DNA of 64,000 nt from Diphasiastrum complanatum (Eukaryota; Streptophyta; Lycopodiopsida; Lycopodiales; Lycopodiaceae). Where the stretch lies: assembly GCA_029204225.1 (NCBI GenBank), contig CM055103.1, positions 25,246,656 through 25,310,655 on the forward strand, given 5' to 3'. Below, one piece after another: positions 1 through 11,873 of this stretch. Below the pieces are notes generated by a model. It worked only from the letters and a program-made list of their open reading frames with translations, had not been told where the DNA came from and ran no database searches. Made by a program: the position numbers and the translations under genes. The stretch's first letter is position 1. The number at the start of each line of letters is the position of its first letter.

Positions 1-29
1 TGCAAGCTACACCACGGGTCTATATAAGT

Positions 30-400
30 AAATCGATATTCAAGAGGATGTTTCATTAATTCAAAGTTTTTTTATCATGGTGGCAAATGATAAGTTCGTT
101 GTTAGAAGTGACAGGTGTGGCCAGCTGTGTGGTTGTCATTCTACGTTGTATCGGTTTGGTTTTTATTTAAGTCATAGTAACTTGGTTATGCTGTAGAAAC
201 TGTCTTGTCTATAAAAACTAGTATCACTTGGGATTTATGAAGTGATTGTTTGTTGTGGTTGTCAAGTAATTCCTGGATACCATCCAAGGTTGTTGATTAG
301 ACGTCGAAAATCAACAACATAGGTTGTTGTTTAGCCTTGAGAAAAGCAACAGGGTTTATTTCAATGAATTGATAGGTTATTGATCAACCTTAGAAAATCA
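30..400 (+). repeat. LTR-like repeat E, first copy
   Basis: This stretch resembles 47990-48280 block by block. Both have a 'gatgtttcatt' block, then 'tatcatggtggcaaatgata', then 'agtgacaggtgt', and later the phrase 'aggttgttgtttagcct'. The second copy follows a purine-rich tract, so an LTR origin is likely, but I could not fix the ends. No coding potential is visible. The similarity is seen directly; the LTR identity is inferred. Confidence 0.5.
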
Positions 401-1373
401 ATATAAAGTCTTCCGTGTGAGAAAGTATTTGAGGGGAAGTATCAGTTACTTTGTGTGCGGAAGTATTGTATACGTATTATCTTTCTATTGGGGATGCTCT
501 TGGTTGGGTTATTTGTATCTTTGTTGGAGACTGGTTGGAGTGGAATCAATTCAAGGAATCGACACAAGTGGAGCCAACTACTTACGAATTATATGTTTCT
601 AACGTGGGTCTTGATGTATGAGATTTGATGTTGATATTTGTAGATCTATTTTGTACTTATGATTGTCATCGTGGTGCTATGATAATCAAAGAGGATTACT
701 TTTTCTTTAAGGATGTTGGTGAGAACCTTACATATTTGTAGTAGCTTGGAAGATGTTCAAATAGACCAAGAGAGTCAATCTTCAAGCAAAGTTCTCAGGG
801 TTAAAGCAAAGGTTATCATGTCTACATTATTTGATTTAGGGGGAGTCAAAGTTCTTTGATTCAAAGGAAGTCAAGAAATCAAGTGATATTTTGCACTCAT
901 GGTGGTCACAAACATACACTAAACGGATATGAAGACTAAAGCAAGACATTGGGAAGTCATATGAAGCAGGATCGACAATCAAAGGAATTCTACATCACAT
1001 CAGAATTGAGGATCTTCATTACATGGGAGTCATGGAAGATATACATCCATACTCGTGCTATGCATAGTTCTTGACAATGTAAACATTAGAGTTAATATTT
1101 ACATTATTACCCCTAATATTTACATTAGAATTAATTAGGATAATTGGGCCATGCCAACGTGCTAATTCTAGGGGCCCTTACCTATATTTAGTAAAAGTTT
1201 AGTTAGACTATAGTTAGCCAAGTTCGAGATTCTAGTGCTTGCTTTGTTATTGCTATAGATAGGTGTTAGTGCTTTTACAATATGTCGAGACATTAGGTAA
1301 TTGCTTTTAGATTGCTTTTGCTTTTGGTTTTAGCATAGATCAAAGTCTATAAGAATGTAGTGCGCCCTACCTC
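401..1373. other. no gene recognised; repeat flank of Copia-1
   Basis: AT-rich sequence with only a short 61-codon open stretch at 417-602 that matches nothing I know. It separates two parts of repeat E (30-400 and 6665-6790) that are contiguous in the copy at 48.0-48.4 kb, so part of it may be a further insertion. The last five bases before Copia-1 (1374-1378, ATATG) are the target-site duplication. Confidence 0.5.
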
Positions 1374-1378
1374 ATATG

Positions 1379-1768
1379 TGTTGAAATAACTGCCTATTTT
1401 GCCCCTTAAGGCTTGTATACTTGTAACTTGTAAGTTGTGCATAAGACATGGGGGTAAAACATTTATGTACATAGTACACCCCACTTGTGCTAATTAGGCA
1501 AGTAAATCAAGTAGGTTAAGGACCCATGTGGGTTCTAGAGCTAGAATTAGCAAGACACCACCTCTATACATAACATGCTATATGTAGCCCAAACTTTGGA
1601 GGGGTTTCCACGCCCTACTACACTTTCAATATTCATGAATGTTGTGTGAGCTTTGAAGTCCTCTCTCTCTTGCTTTTGTGTTCTACTCCATAGCTGGTTT
1701 TCTGAAGCTTTCATAGTGTGCTTACTATACTATTATGATACTCCATAGCTAGGCCTTGGAATTTGACA
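1379..1768 (+). repeat. 5' LTR of Copia-1
   Basis: 390 bp, starting TGTTGAAATAA and ending TTTGACA. The same LTR recurs at 6270-6659, 30550-30939, 35495-35884 and in pieces at 25945-26150 and 30940-31201. It should carry the promoter and R/U5 region; I did not pick out a convincing TATA box. Confidence 0.95.
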
Positions 1769-1780
1769 TGGTATCAGAGC
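1769..1780 (+). other. primer binding site (tRNA-iMet)
   Basis: TGGTATCAGAGC lies immediately after the LTR. This is the standard plant copia primer binding site, complementary to the 3' end of initiator tRNA-Met. Confidence 0.9.
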
Positions 1781-2141
1781 AGGTTATGTTGCCTGTGGTG
1801 TGGTGAAAGCTTGGACCTGTTTTTGATCATATTCCTGCCATTCCTGGAGAGCAGCTTACCTTTGAAGAGGGAGCACTTTTTGTAGGGGCATCTGATCTCT
1901 GTGCTATCTGCATGGTTGGAGTATTGTTGGCAAGGGGAGTACATGGAGCCAAAAAGTTTCTAATTTGAGACAAAAAATTTTGAGTCTTTTTCGACAGCCA
2001 GGACTGTAGGAGGGCGCTTTCTATAGTGCGGGAGTGGATCTTGGACAAGGGCTAGGACAGCCATACAGCGGTATACCTGGCTGCATACCCTAGTTGGGTG
2101 AAAACCCCAGTTTGCCTTTTGTGTTTTATTTCTATCCAGCT

Positions 2142-5100
2142 ATGTCTAGTCTTGCAGAGAGCATGCTGAGTGAAGCCAGCTGGCTTGATGGCACTAACTT
2201 TAGCATATGGAAATTCAAGATCAAGAACATTCTTGAAGACAAAGAATGTTGGAAGCTTGTGACAGGTGAGGAGCCTGTTCCAACATCTGAACTTGAACTT
2301 AAGGACTATATCAAGAGAGGGGAAAAGGCACACAAAATCATCAACATGTCAGTGAGGGATAATGTGATTCCTCTAATCAGGTCAGCCAAAGGGCCTGTGG
2401 ATGCATGGCACATTCTTTGTGCATTGTATGAGACAGCAAGTACAACCAGGTTTCTCTACTTGAAGAACAAGTTGTATACTCTCAGAATGGAGACAGGGGA
2501 GACAGTTACTGATCATCTTACTAAGATTCAGGATATTAGATATCAGCTTTCTGTACTTGGAGAGTCTATTGCTCCAAGACTTGGTGCCAATAGTTCTGAA
2601 TAGCTTGTCATATGCTTATCAGAACTTTGTGATGATGATATCAGTGAGAGAGAAGATCCCTACCTATGAAGAAGTCTATGGTCTCTTGTTACAGGAGGAG
2701 ATGAGGAGAGTTAATCTCTCCAAGAGGGAAGATTTCCAGGAGCATGCCTTTGCTCCTAAGAAGAAGCAAAATCTAGCTAAGGATAAGAAGAAAGGTAAAG
2801 GCAAGAACAAAGGAACACCACAAACACTTGAGCAAGGAATGGAGAACTTGCAGATGTCAGAAGCACAACCCTCCTCGAATACTTCTTCCACACCTCGAAG
2901 GAAGGGGAATTGCAATTACTGTGGTAAATATGGACACTTTGCTTTTGAGTGCAGGAAGAAGCTTGCAGACCAAAAGAAGGGCACAAAGAAGCAAGGAGGA
3001 AATGTTGTTGAGAGTGTTGCAAGAGAGGAGCAGAGTGACATAAGGCAAGCTGAGTTATTCTCTGTTGCATTGGCTTCACAAGCTACAACAGGTGGTTGGT
3101 ACATTGACTCAGGTGCTTCAAAGCACATGACCCCTCATAGGGATTGGTTTGATACCTTTGTGGGGATTAGTGATGGACAAGAGGTGTGCCTAGGTGACAA
3201 CTCAACACACAAGGTCAAGGGAAAGGGCACAGTACCTGTAAAGCTTCCATCAGGAGAAGTCAAAGTCATTAAGAATGTCTTATATGTACCAGGACTTGCT
3301 AAAAATCTTCTTTCAGTAGGAGCTATCACTCAACAAAATATGAAAGTAGAATTCGATGCTACTTCTTGTCTTGTGTTGGACTTGACTGATAATATGAAGG
3401 TTGTGGCCAAAGGATTGCAGGAAGATAATCTATACAGGTTATACACTTCTATCCCTAGTCAGCATGCTTATACAGCAAAAGGAGGGGATGTGGATAGGTT
3501 GTGGCATGAGAGGTATGGACATCTTGGCTACCAAAGCATGCAGGTGTTGAACCAGCATCATATGGTGGAGGGGCTTCCAGTTGTTAAGCCAAGCTCTTCA
3601 GTTTGCGAGGCTTGCGCTATGGGAAAACAGCAAAGACATAAGTTTCCCAAGGAAAGCACCACCAGGGCAGCAGGCATACTTGACTTGATACATTCAGATT
3701 TGTGGGGGCCAACCCAAACACAATCTGCAGGGGAAGCATATTACTTTATGACCTTTATTGATGACTTCTCACGCAAGATTTGGATTTATTTCTTGAAGTT
3801 AAAATCTAAAGCATTCAAGTTCTTCCTGCATTTCAAAGCTTTGGTAGAAGAACATTCAGGAAAGAAGATAAAGATGCTCAAGTCAGACGGTGGTGGAGAG
3901 TTCATTAAGACAGAATTTGTGGAATTCTGCAAGGCCAATGGGATCAGAAGGCAGCTTACAGCTCCTCATACCCCTCAGCAAAACGGCATAGCAGAGAGAA
4001 AGAACCGAACTATTGTGGAGTGTGCAAGGTGCATGCTCAAGGCAAAGGGGTTGCCCAACTCTTTTTGGGGCGAGGCAATGCACACAGCAGTGTTTCTGTT
4101 GAATAGAAGTCCAACAAAAGCTGTGGAAGGCAAGACTCCAGAAGAGGCATTTAGCGGCATTAAGCCCAAGGTAGGCGCTTTGCGAGTGTTTGGTTGTACA
4201 GCCTATGCCCATATTCCCAAGGATAACAGGAAGAAGCTGGATGCAAAATCAGCAAAGAGTATTTTCTTGGGATACAGTGAAGAAAGCAAAGCTTACAGAC
4301 TTTACGATCTTACTAGCAAGAAAGGGATCATAAGTCGAGATGTGATCTTTGAAGAAGATCAAACGCCTCCTATAGAGGAACTTGAGATGGAGGATGGTAC
4401 AAGTGAATTTGTGCCAACACTTGATGACCCATATCCATATATTGGGGAGCCTCAGGATGATCATATGAGTGACAAGAGGAAGAATCCGAGGAGGCTAGGA
4501 AGCGGAAGGAAAGGGGCAAATCTCTTGAGTCCTATTCATCGTCTTCATCACCAACTGCAAGGAAGAAGTTTCCCAAGTGGTATTGGCAAACTATGCAGGA
4601 TGGTTTGATATTGGATGAGGGAGAGAGCAGCAATCCAGGGGCTAGGAGGTCTCAAAGGCAAGCCCAGCAACATGAACACCAGGAGACAAACTATGCACTT
4701 ATGACTACTATTTTGGATTCACAAGATCCACATACATTCGTTGAGGCAGCAGATGAGAAGGTATGGCAACATGCTATGCAAGAGGAGTACGACTCCATTC
4801 TCAAGAATGATACATGGGATTTGGTGAAGTTACCAAAAGGGAAGCGTCCTATTGGCTGTAAGTGGGTCTACAGGACCAAATACAAATCTGATGGGAGCAT
4901 CGAAAAGCATAAGGCAAGGCTGGTTGGTAAAGGCTATGCACAGAAGGAGGGCTTGGACTATGATGAGACGTTTGCACCGGTAGCTAAGATGATGTCTATC
5001 AAGTTGGTTTTAGCATTGGCTGCAATTTTTGGTTGGGAGGTCCATCAAATGGACGTGAAGAGTGCTTTTCTTAATGGACAGTTGGCTGAAGAAGTCTACA

Positions 5101-6275
5101 TGGAACAGCCACAAGGTTTTGAGGCTAAGGGCAAGGAAAGTATGGTATGCAGGCTTAAGAAGGCCTTATATGGTTTGAAGCAGGCACCCAGGGCCTGGTA
5201 TAGTCGTATTGACGACTATTTTGCCAAGGAGCAATTCATAAAGAGTCAGTCGGATTGCAACCTGTTCGTGAAGGAGGAAGATGGGAACATTGTTTTGATA
5301 GTTCTCTATGTGGATGACTTGGTCATCACGGGTAACAATGGGCAGCTTATTGAAAAGGTGAAGCCTCATTTATCAAATGAGTTCGAGATGAAGGATTTGG
5401 GCTTAATCCACTATTGTCTTGGCTTGGAGGTTTGGAAAAAGGAAAATTGTGTGTTTATTTCCCAAGCCAACTATGCATGTGAAGTTTTGAACAGGTTCAA
5501 CATGGAGGATTGCAAACCCGTTTCCACGCCCATTGATACCAGCAGTAAGCCATCCAGAGATGATGGCACTCCTTTTGTGGACGAGACTCTTTATAGGCAG
5601 CTTGTGGGTAGCCTGATTTATCTCACCACTACGAGACCAGACATTTCCTATGCGGTTGGTGTAGCAAGCCAATTCATGAGTTCTCCAACTGAAGCACATT
5701 GGAAAGCAGCCAAGAGGGTTTTGAGGTATGTCAAAGGGACAACCTGCTATGGGATTGAGTACACAGATGACGGAAAGCTTCAGCTTGGAGGCTTTACCTA
5801 TTCGGATTGGGCAGGTGATAGGGATGATCGAAAGTCGACCACAGGTTACACTTTCAACCTTGGTTCAGGGGCCATTTCTTGGTGTAGCAAGAAACAGCCC
5901 ACAGTTACCTTATCATCGACAGAGGCTGAGTACAGGGCAGCGGCAAAAGCTACCTGCGAGGCAATATGGCTTAGGAGACTTCTTGGGGAGGTGCAGATTC
6001 CACAGGATGGTCCTACTATTCTTCAGTGTGACAGCCAGAGTTGCATCCAGCTTGCCAAAAATCCTGTGTACCATGCTCGTACAAAGCATATTGAGGTGGA
6101 TCAACACTTCTTACGAGAGAAGATACAAAGCGGAGAAATTCAGCTGGAGTACTGTGATACCAACGAACAAGCAGCAGATATCTTTACTAAGGCACTTAGT
6201 AGAGAAAAATTTGAAAAGTTTCGTAGCATGCTAGGTGTTGGTATGAACAAAATAGCCATTGAGGGGGGGTGTTGA
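2142..6275 (+). pseudogene. Copia-1 gag-pol polyprotein, two frameshifts
   Basis: The start is taken as ATG 2142; an earlier in-frame TTG lies in the leader. Seen in order: a Gag-like N-terminus, a CCHC zinc knuckle (2911-2952, [14 protein letters not shown]), aspartic protease with DSG (about 3106-3114), integrase with an HHCC finger (about 3505-3635) and the D-D-E core (HSDLWGP, SDGGGEF, then E in NGIAERKN near 3990), RT with LYVDD (5307-5318 codes YVDD), and RNase H ending near 6260. Frame is lost twice. A net 2-base loss at about 2571-2576 is seen against Copia-3, and a 1-base loss at about 4472, between integrase and RT, against Copia-2. The stop codon lies a few bases inside the 3' LTR. 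Catalytic motifs are intact, so the frameshifts are the main damage. Confidence 0.93.
6261..6269 (+). other. polypurine tract of Copia-1
   Basis: GAGGGGGGG directly abuts the 3' LTR. It is the expected plus-strand primer for reverse transcription. The equivalent tract in Copia-2 and Copia-3 is at 26151-26159 and 31202-31210, on the minus strand. Confidence 0.9.
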
Positions 6276-6659
6276 AATAAATGCCTATTTTGCCCCTTAA
6301 GGCTTGTATACTTGTAACTTGTAAGTTGTGCATAAGACATGGGGGTAAAACATTTATGTACATAGTACACCCCACTTGTGCTAATTAGGCAAGTAAATCA
6401 AGTAGGTTAAGGACCCATGTGGGTTCTAGAGCTAGAATTAGCAAGACACCACCTCTATACATAACATGCTATATGTAGCCCAAACTTTCGAGGGGTTTCC
6501 ACGCCCTACTACACTTTGAATATTCATTCATGTTGTGTGAGCTTTGAAGTCCTCTCTCTCTTGCTTTTGTGTTCTACTCCATAGCTGGTTTTCTGAAGCT
6601 TTCATAGTGTGTTTACTATGCTGTTATGATACTCCATAGCTAGGCCTTGGAATTTGACA
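6270..6659 (+). repeat. 3' LTR of Copia-1
   Basis: 390 bp, about 98% identical to the 5' LTR. One difference is the 8-base block CATTCATG here against CATGAATG in the 5' LTR; these are reverse complements of each other. Confidence 0.95.
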
Positions 6660-6664
6660 ATATG

Positions 6665-6790
6665 CAATGGGACATAGTTGGAGTTTCCATCAATTGTGTT
6701 CTCTCTCATGTGTTTGGCTATTGTTTCATCACAATAGGAATCTTTTCTTGGATTACTTGTATGAGCAAGTAGGTTTTCTAACAAGGTCAT
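6665..6790 (+). repeat. repeat E, continued after Copia-1
   Basis: Resembles 48281-48390: 'gggacatagttg', then 'gtgttctctctcatgtg', 'aggaatcttttcttgg' and 'gagcaa'. Copia-1 therefore landed in an older LTR-like repeat. Confidence 0.5.
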
Positions 6791-8766
6791 CCACACACTC
6801 CTCCTCAGCTAAGGGACAATTATGAACTGAATCACATATTTTAGTATCAATACAGCATAAATCAATAATACATGAAGCAATTTAACAATCTACCATGAAG
6901 ATGGCAAATAGCATCACCTAGAATCAATGGCTAAAGCCCTACAAGCAATAGCAAAGCCAAGTGTTCTCCTATGAAGACCTCAAAGCAATAACAAATCATA
7001 AACTGAAAGATGAATGTCTGTAGGCCTTATTTACTTTATAGGAACCTTAGAATAGAAGCTTCTCCACACTTGGCCTAAGCTTATCCACAAATAGGGTTAC
7101 AAGAGGGAAGACAGTGCATGCCCTCCTTTAGGGTCTGCCCTTCCAGTAGGACCCCCACTCCAGTACCAAATAAGATAGTCGGTGGGCCCTTGGCCAGTCC
7201 TAAGTTTAAATGCATGAAATAGGCTTCTAGTCATATGTGAATCTCATGGCCCACAAATAAACATAAATGAATATGGGCCCTGTGATTCATGCAATCTATG
7301 GATCCAATAGTTCATAATTCGGACCCTCTAGACTGTCTGTTTCAAATGTTGGGCCTTCTTGGCCAATGAACAAAACTTAAATTTCTTGGATTCGCCTCAA
7401 CATGTTGGAAAACATAATCTTGACATGAGGTTTCGAGAATTATGTGCAGACGTTGATCACATGCGTGTTGGCTCCTGCAGTGAGGCTTCTTCTGCATGCC
7501 CATCCACACAATCGCCATGTCAATAGTGAGCTTGTTGCACCTAACTGTCAGCATGCCAATAGTGAGTTTCAGCAGAGAAGGTTTGTGTAGATGAGGGTTT
7601 GCAACCTAAGCTTGACGCACGCATGAGGAGCAAATCGACATCAGCTAGAGTTGTGAGTTATCTTTGGCAGCAGACAACAGGCAGGTTGCCAGAGGCTTGT
7701 CTTAGGATGAACATCTGGGGCTACAACCATCACACCATGGATGCTTATACAGACGCTAGGCACCCACATGCTCTCTCAGGAGTCAGAACTTCTTGATGCC
7801 CGTGTGCAGAAGAAACTGGAGCACATCGTCACGGGTGCACACAAAGAGTTAGAACAGGCTATCAGTTAAACAGTGTGAATGAAAGTTCTTTTGCAACATT
7901 AACATGGCAATCATGCAGCGGATGAGAATAGAAATGAAAGATAAATAAAGTCAACCATGCAATTCCACTGCTTTTGATGACATCACCTGAAGCAAAAGCC
8001 GATGGCAACATATTTGCTCTGCTGGCTTGACGTCAGGGACGAGATCAAAAGCAGAAGAGCCACCAAGGCTAGTGAAGGGTGAGATACCACAGAGGCACAA
8101 ACAGATCAGGCTATGTTTGAGCAGGAGGAGGAGAGGATTGAGAAGCAAGAGGAGCATGAACTGCATGAAGCAGAGGATGCAATTAGTGAGCTTAATCTGG
8201 ATGACGACCACAGAGTGAGGCAGCGCCACCAATGTGCACGAATAGAGAGAGTCCACAAGGCATACGCAGGACCAGTGTTATGTACCCAAGTTTGGTGGGG
8301 CAACCTGAGATAGAGGGAGCCCAGCCAAGCACAGGCTAATGCGAGAGGAAGAGACAAACAAAAGGAGATACCTTTTTCATCATCTGATCGTAACAACTAT
8401 GTATAATGCCATAACTTTCTATGAGACCGACCTTCTTGACTCTCAAGTTTTTTTGTTTAGTTTGCATATCTTGCCTATTTGGCAGATTCTTCTATTATTA
8501 TAGTTAGTTTAGTCATTCATAATCTCCTTGATAGAGGAAAAATATGTAAAAGAGACATCTTAATGGTCATAAATTTGATGGCCTTACTAGATATTCTTGA
8601 TTCTAACAAAACCAACAAATATGTTTTTTGAAAAACTTGGCTACGAGGAAGTTTATTTGAATCCGTATACGAGAAAGAAGATAAATAATCCTAAAGAAAA
8701 CATGATTTATTCTGGAAAGGAATGTTGATGAGTGTTACAAATAATAAGAGAAACCTGAAAAGTTAC
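6791..8766. other. no recognised gene; unassigned intron or downstream sequence
   Basis: About 2 kb to the left of the last host-gene exon I can place. No further PGAP1 exon was recognised on the minus strand. On the plus strand 8115-8310 reads as an open, strongly acidic stretch (many E and D residues), and 7599-7796 is open for 65 codons. Neither matches a family I know. They could be transposase tails, but that is a guess. Confidence 0.4.
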
Positions 8767-8877
8767 CGGTCGTGGAGCAACTGAAATGGTAATGAAGCGA
8801 AATCCATGAAGCTCTTTTGGACTTAGAAGCAACAGTCCAGAGGGTGGTGCTTGCTCTGTTTGACCTCCAGGTTCAAT
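8767..8877 (-). CDS. PGAP1: PGAP1-like exon 9, last one seen
   Basis: 37 codons, phase 0: [14 protein letters not shown] to [12 protein letters not shown], acceptor TTTCAG, donor GTAACT. The next exon, expected to lead into the membrane domain, was not found within the window. Confidence 0.83.
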
Positions 8878-11812
8878 CTGAAATCATTGAAGATGCTAGA
8901 ATCAAGTCATTATTAAATCATCTCTTTGTATTCTTGCTTGCCATAGGAAAACACTCAATAAAGTTGAAATGGAGTGAAGAAAAACATTTGTAGTTACATA
9001 AAACTACTAGTCACAAGTTAGAAACCCCCTGAAATAAGTACACATAACAGGCAAAAGTCAGATGTAATGCGTGCCATATAAAAGAAGGGGATCGGGATTA
9101 TGTCTATATTACCTACAATTAAGCGAGCAAATAAGCACTGATACTACATAATGTAGGAAACTTCAGATACACAAATTAAAGCTACATTGATTATATTTGC
9201 TACAAGTAGACATAGCATCATAATTTGCTTGCACCTGACGAGGTGCCGGACCAGCTGGAAGTTGAACCATTTTCGTTGTCACCTCCAATGTTCTACGACT
9301 GACAGCTCTATCTATGTTCGGCTGTGTCTTTTCCTTCTCAGGCCAAAGATGCACTCTAACTCCAGAGCAAGGGGAAAGGTTTGTAACAAGTATAAAGTGT
9401 TTTTTCCTGTTCACCGCCTGTGGAAAAAACAAATAAATCCATGAGACATTTGTCAATATCTTGAACCAGATGACAGTTTACCTATATTGAACAACATATT
9501 AGTACCCACTACTTAAGTGAACCACATTAGACTAAGCTGCATTCGATAACAATAACATATTAGATGATTATAGCTCTCTCGCCACATGCTTATCGAAAAA
9601 CTTACAAGCCTTCACTAATTCACCAGACATCATACTAGCAGTCACAGCATTGTATGAGATAGTAGTGAGATGCATCAAATCATAGGTGGGCATTTTGAAT
9701 GTGGCCACCAGCACTACTAGAGTGAAGTAGTAGGAGGCCATTGTAAAGTAGACCATGATTCGGGCCTTCAATACATTTCGATCCTTTAAGCAGCATCAGA
9801 CCTTCACATAGGACGGCCAGCTATTGAAGATAGTCTCTTCATATATGGTTTGGGAGTACGTTTCACAAATCCTGCACTTGGTAACAGACAGGCAGCTACT
9901 AGTCAATTAAGGAAGGGGCAATTTTCCCTAATTGCCATAGAGTGGTTTTGCTTCAGGAGGCATATTCAGAATGATATCTCATGAGTTGTAATATGATGGC
10001 CTCAATGTAATTGCTTGTTGTAGAATTATATAGTTATTTTAGGTAAATGGATAAGCCACAAGATGTTGTGACGTGTTTATAGTTGTTAGAGGGTCCTCAG
10101 ACTTGAAAAACTTTTGTTAGGAAGCCCACCAAACGTAGGAGTCGATTGGACAAACATAATACTTGTGCTATGTTGTATGGACGACATGAGAGGCAATTTT
10201 AGTAACTCATGAGGGTGTCAGATTAGTGCCACAGGTCAACACTATGAGGTATCAGCTAGGAGGGTGCTAAGAGTAGTGGTGAGACCATCAAGGAGATGCA
10301 TCATATGCTTCTCAAGCGCTATCGCCTGGATGGTGACCCTAGTCAGAGACTATAATAGATGTGCTTCCCTGGAGATTGATGAAGGTATTATTAATTCCTC
10401 GTTAAATCTATTATCATCTCGTAACATTAGACCTTTGTGCTTGAAAAGCTTTCATTTCCCAGAGCAACACCTTGAAGCAGCAGCGTCATTGACCTATCTA
10501 GCATAGAGCCTTTCTATCCCTCATCCAACATGCAATCAGTGGCTATGACTTACATAACACAAGGGAAGTCCTTCTGGTCGTGCTTCTGAATATATTCAAG
10601 ATGTCTCAACGATAGTTCCATCCTTTTGTAATCGGATCACTCCTACGCTGATGTGTGCAACTCATATCTGGTCCACAGGAGATACAGTATTAAGCTGGTC
10701 TCCTTTTTTTATGCTCCACATGTCTATTTTTTTCATGTATCCATGGCCAAAGTTTTGAATCAAATTTAACCAGAATAATTTCTGTTTATAAACTCAGAAC
10801 TAGAGATCATATTTCAAGCGTCAAATACTTGTTGATTCAGAGCCAGCCCCATAAACTTTGAAGATACTCAAGGACAAGCCTGCTTTTCCACATTCATTTA
10901 GGACGAGAGAATTCCCTTGTCAGATCAAATGCCCAAGCCTCACGACTACTTGATTACTGTGTCTTTTATCGACCTCCCACAAGTGATGCTCTGCATTCTT
11001 ATACAACATCTCTACATTGCATGCGTCAAAAATATGAGATGGACCCTAACCAGAGTCAAACCAGATTTTTATAATAACCGATTTGTCTAGCATCCAATGA
11101 AGGGTAGGGTATTATTGAGCCACCAAGTATCTCACACTACGGAAGTCTTCATTTTTATGCATCAGATCAGCATATTTCCCATGAGCAAAAGATTAAGATT
11201 GGCTTAGACAAGGCTGATGCTCCATTGCACAGACATTCTCGCCTATGCTAGCAACGGAAATAGATAGTGAAAAGATGTATGATGCAATGTTTCCTCAAAA
11301 CACCTTTCGAACGCAGAAACGCGTAGCGTGAAAACCTGCCTGTCCCATAGCATGTAAACCCTCTATCTCTGCCTGAGAGCTGATGATAGAATGCAAAACT
11401 GATCCATATAGCTTGGCCATAGTGTGACTGATCATAATAGTGCAATAGTTGTCTACATTCAAAGGATCCCCGGCTTTGAGTATATAAGGTGTAAAAGGTT
11501 GGTGCACCAAGAAGTGGGAAGACCAAAAATTACAGATTGGTTAAAGATATGGGAAATGTAAGGGGCGATAATGTGAGCGACTGGTTTTAGGAAGTCCATG
11601 TTTAAGAAGTCAACATTAGTGGCCTTACGCGTTTGACCATTTTTTATGGCGTTTTCAACCATGGGCGGAGTGAAGAGCAAGGTTGCATCGAACCGCGGTT
11701 CAAACCGCCTCTCATGGTTCGAACCATCGAATCGTTCGGACCTGGTTCAAACCGTCTGCTGGGCCCTAAACCCGAGTTCTGATTTCCGAAAGGGTCTATT
11801 TGTCTGTTCGGG

Positions 11813-11873
<61 letters not shown>

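Larger units (their letters stand above)
1379..6659 (+). mobile_element. Copia-1, complete Ty1/copia LTR retrotransposon
   Basis: A 5281-bp element bounded by two 390-bp LTRs (TG...CA) and flanked by a perfect 5-bp duplication, ATATG at 1374-1378 and 6660-6664. It has a tRNA-iMet primer binding site directly after the 5' LTR and a polypurine tract directly before the 3' LTR. The interior codes in the order gag, protease, integrase, RT, RNase H, which defines the copia order (integrase before RT). The LTRs differ at about 8 of 390 positions, so insertion is fairly recent. Two frameshifts make it non-autonomous. It sits opposite to the host gene's strand, to the left of the last recognised exon. 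Confidence 0.95.

Noticed and set aside
2676-3128. Several open frames antisense to copia gag (and the same set in Copia-2 and Copia-3)
   Set aside because: They are mirror frames of the real coding strand, repeated in each copy only because the copies are nearly identical.
8027-8396. Acidic plus-strand frame or its antisense as a missing PGAP1-like exon
   Set aside because: It does not resemble the expected sequence after ...ISVAPRP, and the acidic frame is on the wrong strand.
10264-10506. 80-codon plus-strand frame as a gene
   Set aside because: Matches no family I know, has no supporting splice or start context, and lies inside an intron.
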